The translations under genes and the position numbers were made by a program. A stretch of DNA of 64,000 bases, from the NCBI RefSeq assembly GCF_030817415.1, contig NZ_JAUSZI010000002.1:11631501-11695500 (forward strand). The letters are read 5' to 3'. The stretch is from Streptomyces umbrinus (GTDB lineage: Bacteria > Actinomycetota > Actinomycetes > Streptomycetales > Streptomycetaceae). Below, in pieces: positions 61,160 to 64,000 of this stretch (positions are counted from its first letter, which is position 1; every line of letters starts with the position of its first letter). The notes under the pieces were generated by a model. The model was not told where the DNA came from. It searched no databases and saw only the letters and a program-made list of their open reading frames with translations.

Positions 61160-62703
61160 TCACCAGCCTGTCGGCAGACCGGCGATGAACGAGGTGAGCC
61201 GGTCGGAGACGAGCCGGTCGTCGCGGGCCGAGTAGTGCCAGTCGCAGCCGAGGAAGTCCAGGCCCGAGTCGTCGAGGAACCAGTAACGGACCCGGCTGTC
61301 GCCGGCGTCGTTACGCGTCCTGACCACCTGCTGGACATGGCCGGCGTACTGGCCGGCGTCCACCGCCACGATGGTCGTGTCGACCCCGTAGCGCGTGCGC
61401 AGCTTCTGGACGAAGTCGCCGTAGGCGCTGCGGTAGGCAGCCGCGAGGCTGTCCGGCGTCCATGGCTCACCGGGGTTGACTGCGGTCGAGAAGTCGTTGG
61501 TGCCGAGGTTGACCATCACGACCTGGGGGCGCCAGGTTCCCGGGTTCTGCCAGACGTCTCCCGCCACGTTCAGCAGGGCACGGTCGTAGAAGGTCCGGTA
61601 CGTGACGTCCGACGAGCCTCCGTTGTAGTTGCGCACCATGCCAAGGCCCGAGTAGCCGTTGATCTGGTAGTCGGCGTTCAGCTTCCGGGCGGTGAGGGCG
61701 CCGTAGCTCACATCGGAGTTGGTGTTCCGCCTGACCTGGTCCCAGGTGCAGGTGCGAGAGGCCGAGAGGTTGCCGTAGCCCACTGTGAGGGAGTCGCCGA
61801 TGAACTCGATCTGGCGATTGCGGGCGGCCGGTTTGCTCAGTACGGCGCCGCCGGGCGCAGCGACGAAGCCTCCGAAGGTGCCGGTGTCCCCAGGTGTCAT
61901 TGCGCTTGACGAGCCGGACGGTGTGCGTGCTGTTCGACAGGCCGTTGATCCAGTGCGTGGTGTTGCCGGGCGTGACGAGTGTGGCAACGGTGGTGCCGTC
62001 GACCTGGACGTCGTAGTCGGCGGCCGAGTCGTTGAGCACGATGCCCACGCCGGTGCCGCTGACCCGGCCCTCGAAGTACACGCCGGGCCAGCTGTACTGC
62101 ACGGTGTCTCCGGCGCCCTTGACCCGCCCCGCGGTGTGCACCTGTCCGAGCACCCCTGACACGCGGATCAGTTGCCATTGCTGGTTGGCTCCGCCCCAGT
62201 CGGTGAACTGCACGATCTTGGCGCCGTCCGCGGTGGAGGCGTTCTGCACCTCCACGGCCTTGCCGCTGCTGCGGCTGATCAGCCGGACGTGACCGTCCGA
62301 GGAGTCGGCCGGCCGGAACTGCTGGTTGACACCATTGCCATCACTCCACTGCACGATGTCCGCGTGAGCCGCGGAGGAGTGGTTCAGGACGTCCAGCACC
62401 TTCCCGGAGTGCTGCGCCTTCAGCCGGTAGTAGCCGCCCCCGAATCCACGAACTGGAAACGCTGGTTGGCACCGTCATGACGGGTCCACTGCCCAATGCC
62501 CGCCCCGTCGGCACCGCTCGCACCGGACACACCCAGCGCCTTGCCACTGTCACGGTTGACCAGCACATACCAGGCGTTCGAGTCCAGGGTGGCCGCCTGC
62601 GCCGTCCCCGCGGCGCCCAAGCCGGTCAGGAGCGCAGCCAGCAAAGCGTCACGGTTACCAACACCCCCACACGCCGCCCCCACCACGACACACCCCATGT
62701 CAT
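61160..62703 (-). pseudogene. Secreted ricin-SGNH carbohydrate esterase-like enzyme, three frameshifts
   Basis: Reconstructed order: signal peptide from ATG 62703 (AGAGGGG 8 nt upstream; MTWGVSWWGRRVGVLVTVTL, shift in a TTT run near 62653, then LLAALLTGLGAAGTAQA), ricin beta-trefoil (SGKALGV, GKVLDV, GKAVEV repeats; shift in a GGGGG run near 62441), CE2-like jelly-roll (QYSWPGVYFEGRVSGTGVGIVLNDS; shift near 61898 in GGGG), then SGNH domain with IEFIGDSLTVGYG, VVMVNLGTNDFS and DWHYSARDDRL. Correcting -1, -1 and +1 gives 515 codons including stop. The CE2-type layout predicts deacetylation of polysaccharide. It follows a fucosidase gene by 90 bp. Confidence 0.8.
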
Positions 62704-62793
62704 ATATATGCCACCCCTCTGCATTCATGTCCCTTTCGCTGAGTGCGGCTGCCCGGCCGGGACGTACGACGTCTCGTCAGCGGACTCGTGCGG

Positions 62794-63999
62794 CTACAGC
62801 GCGGTGAAGGTCCACAACAGGTTGGTGCTGCTGCCGTAGGTCCACTGCTTGGCCACGGATCCCGAGGACACGTTGCCGCCGCCGTCGAGGACCAGGCCGG
62901 TGGTGCGGTTGGCGATCGAATAGCGGTCGCCGCCCCGGTGGGTGAGGGTCCACTGCTGGTTGGTGCCGCCGTTCCAGGCGGCCTGCCGGGCGGTGGCGCC
63001 CTCGACGGTGGCGCCCCAGCCGTCGGCGACCATGCCGTTGGTGCGGTTGACCAGCCGGTAGTAGCCGCCTCCGACAGCTTCCGCGTGCCACTGGAGATTG
63101 TTGCTGCCGTTCCAGGTCCACTGCTTGAGGTCGGACCCCGAGGCGACGTTGCCGCCGCTGTCCAGGACGAGGCCGTTGGTGGCGTTGGTGATCCGGAAGT
63201 ACGTCGCCGGGTTGAACTGGACCCTCAGCGAGGTGATTTGATCGTTGTTGCCGGTGACCCGCAGGTCGGGGTTCTCGGTGGTGAACGTCCAGGAGGTGCC
63301 GGTGAAGTTGTCTCCGGAGTAGCCGATCACCTGGTAGCCGGGGGCCGGGCGGAGGGAGGAGAGGGTGCCCGGGCCAGGTCCGGCCGCGTTGAGGTCGGCC
63401 GCGGTGTAGTCGCCGATGCCGAGGACGGCGGCCTTGCCGGTGTAGTCGACGTCCGTGAAGGCGGCGGCGCCGGCCAGCGGCCGCAGACCGGGGATCGTGC
63501 CGGAGAAGTCGAGCTTCAGGACGTACGCGTCGGCGCTGTACGGCGCGGAGGACGGCAGGGTGATCGTGAGGCCGGAGGAGTTCTGGGCCGGCGTGGGCAG
63601 GTCGATGTAGGTGCCGGCGGTGGTACCGAGGAGCTTCACCGAGGACAGCGACGAGAGGTTGATCCGGTCCGGGCTGAGAGTCTTGATCGTGAGCGATCTG
63701 CCGGGCCAGCCCAGAACGGTGGCGTACAGGACGTTGTCGGCCTTGTTGCGGGTGAAGCGGATGTCCTGCGGGGTGCCGGCGTGCGGTGTGGTGAACGAGC
63801 CGCCGCCCATCTTCGTCGGCCCCTCGCCGTACGCGGTCCAGGCTCGGGTCGCGTACACCGACTCGCCGAAGCGCCTCAGGTGGTCGCCGATGGCGAGCAG
63901 GATGTCCTTCTGCGCCTGGGGGATGGTGCCGTCGGCCATCGGCGCGATGTTCAGCAGCATGTTGCCGTTCTTGCTGACCCGGTCGATGAACGAGTGCAG
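62794..63999 (-). CDS. GH29 alpha-L-fucosidase, 3' part, with ricin domain
   Basis: The C-terminal 401 codons of a secreted fucosidase; the catalytic core and start lie beyond the window. The visible edge LHSFIDRVSKNGNMLLNIAPMADGTIPQAQKDILLAIGDHLRRFGESVYATRAW is the characteristic end of the GH29 barrel. A C-terminal beta-sandwich follows (to about residue 185), then a crystallin-like Greek-key segment (YQVIGYSGDNFTGTSWTF), and three ricin repeats (GLVLDSGGNVASGS, GMVADGWGATVEG, GLVLDGGGNVSSGS) that bind sugar. Likely first gene of a unit with the SGNH-ricin enzyme. The nucleophile is not visible here. Confidence 0.88.
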   Translation of the reverse strand: MHSFIDRVSKNGNMLLNIAPMADGTIPQAQKDILLAIGDHLRRFGESVYATRAWTAYGEGPTKMGGGSFTTPHAGTPQDIRFTRNKADNVLYATVLGWPGRSLTIKTLSPDRINLSSLSSVKLLGTTAGTYIDLPTPAQNSSGLTITLPSSAPYSADAYVLKLDFSGTIPGLRPLAGAAAFTDVDYTGKAAVLGIGDYTAADLNAAGPGPGTLSSLRPAPGYQVIGYSGDNFTGTSWTFTTENPDLRVTGNNDQITSLRVQFNPATYFRITNATNGLVLDSGGNVASGSDLKQWTWNGSNNLQWHAEAVGGGYYRLVNRTNGMVADGWGATVEGATARQAAWNGGTNQQWTLTHRGGDRYSIANRTTGLVLDGGGNVSSGSVAKQWTYGSSTNLLWTFTAL

Positions 64000-64000
64000 C

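Overview
The window is 64 kb of high-GC actinobacterial DNA and looks like a Streptomyces chromosome. The evidence is third-position G/C codon bias, many GTG and TTG starts, an AfsR/SARP-type regulator, Hanks kinases with extracytoplasmic tails, a DUF397 gene, a ROK-xylFGH locus and many secreted glycosidases with ricin/CBM modules. No rRNA, tRNA, CRISPR array or origin was recognised.

Layout. 1-7.6 kb: 3' end of a phosphoketolase, then a minus-strand block of secreted glycosidases (GH76, GH2 with AbfB/CBM42, GH76) with LacI-type palindromes upstream of two of them. 8-12 kb: a small membrane protein, a frameshifted kinase-ricin fusion and a secreted SGNH esterase. 12-20.5 kb: a membrane protein, a membrane-anchored sulfite-oxidase-like molybdoenzyme with a coupled membrane protein, a GT2/DUF2064/methyltransferase operon, an OmpR-type two-component system and a sugar-nucleotide epimerase. 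20.5-31.5 kb: S51 peptidase, SulP transporter with divergent MerR, NDH-2-like flavoprotein, MMPL exporter divergent from a NarL-type two-component system, a frameshifted MmyB-type regulator and an SDR. 31.8-36 kb: an IS5-family element inserted at the stop codons of two convergent genes, a GNAT, and a CGNR regulator divergent from a small ORF plus epoxide hydrolase. 36-39.6 kb: ECF sigma/anti-sigma pair and a secretory lipase. 40-44.7 kb: rok7B7-like regulator with xylFGH, flanked by transposase remnants. 46-56 kb: two receptor-type kinases, an AfsR-like regulator, an ECF sigma factor and a small protein that shares an Ig-like extracellular domain with the kinases. 56.7-58.4 kb: a graveyard of truncated genes. 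58.4-64 kb: a PAS-GAF-SpoIIE-HATPase phosphatase, an SGNH-ricin enzyme and the 3' part of a GH29 fucosidase.

How it works together. Polymer degradation (GH76/GH2/GH29, esterases, lipase), sugar uptake (XylFGH) and central metabolism (phosphoketolase) sit among many sensors and regulators: four Hanks/SpoIIE signalling proteins, two two-component systems, two ECF sigma factors, and LacI-, MerR- and ROK-type control sites. That is an accessory, environment-sensing region of a saprophyte.

Caution. At least six single-base frameshifts interrupt otherwise intact genes. Most lie in short homopolymer runs and every total length becomes divisible by three when the indels are reversed. Consensus errors in the assembly are as likely as real gene decay.
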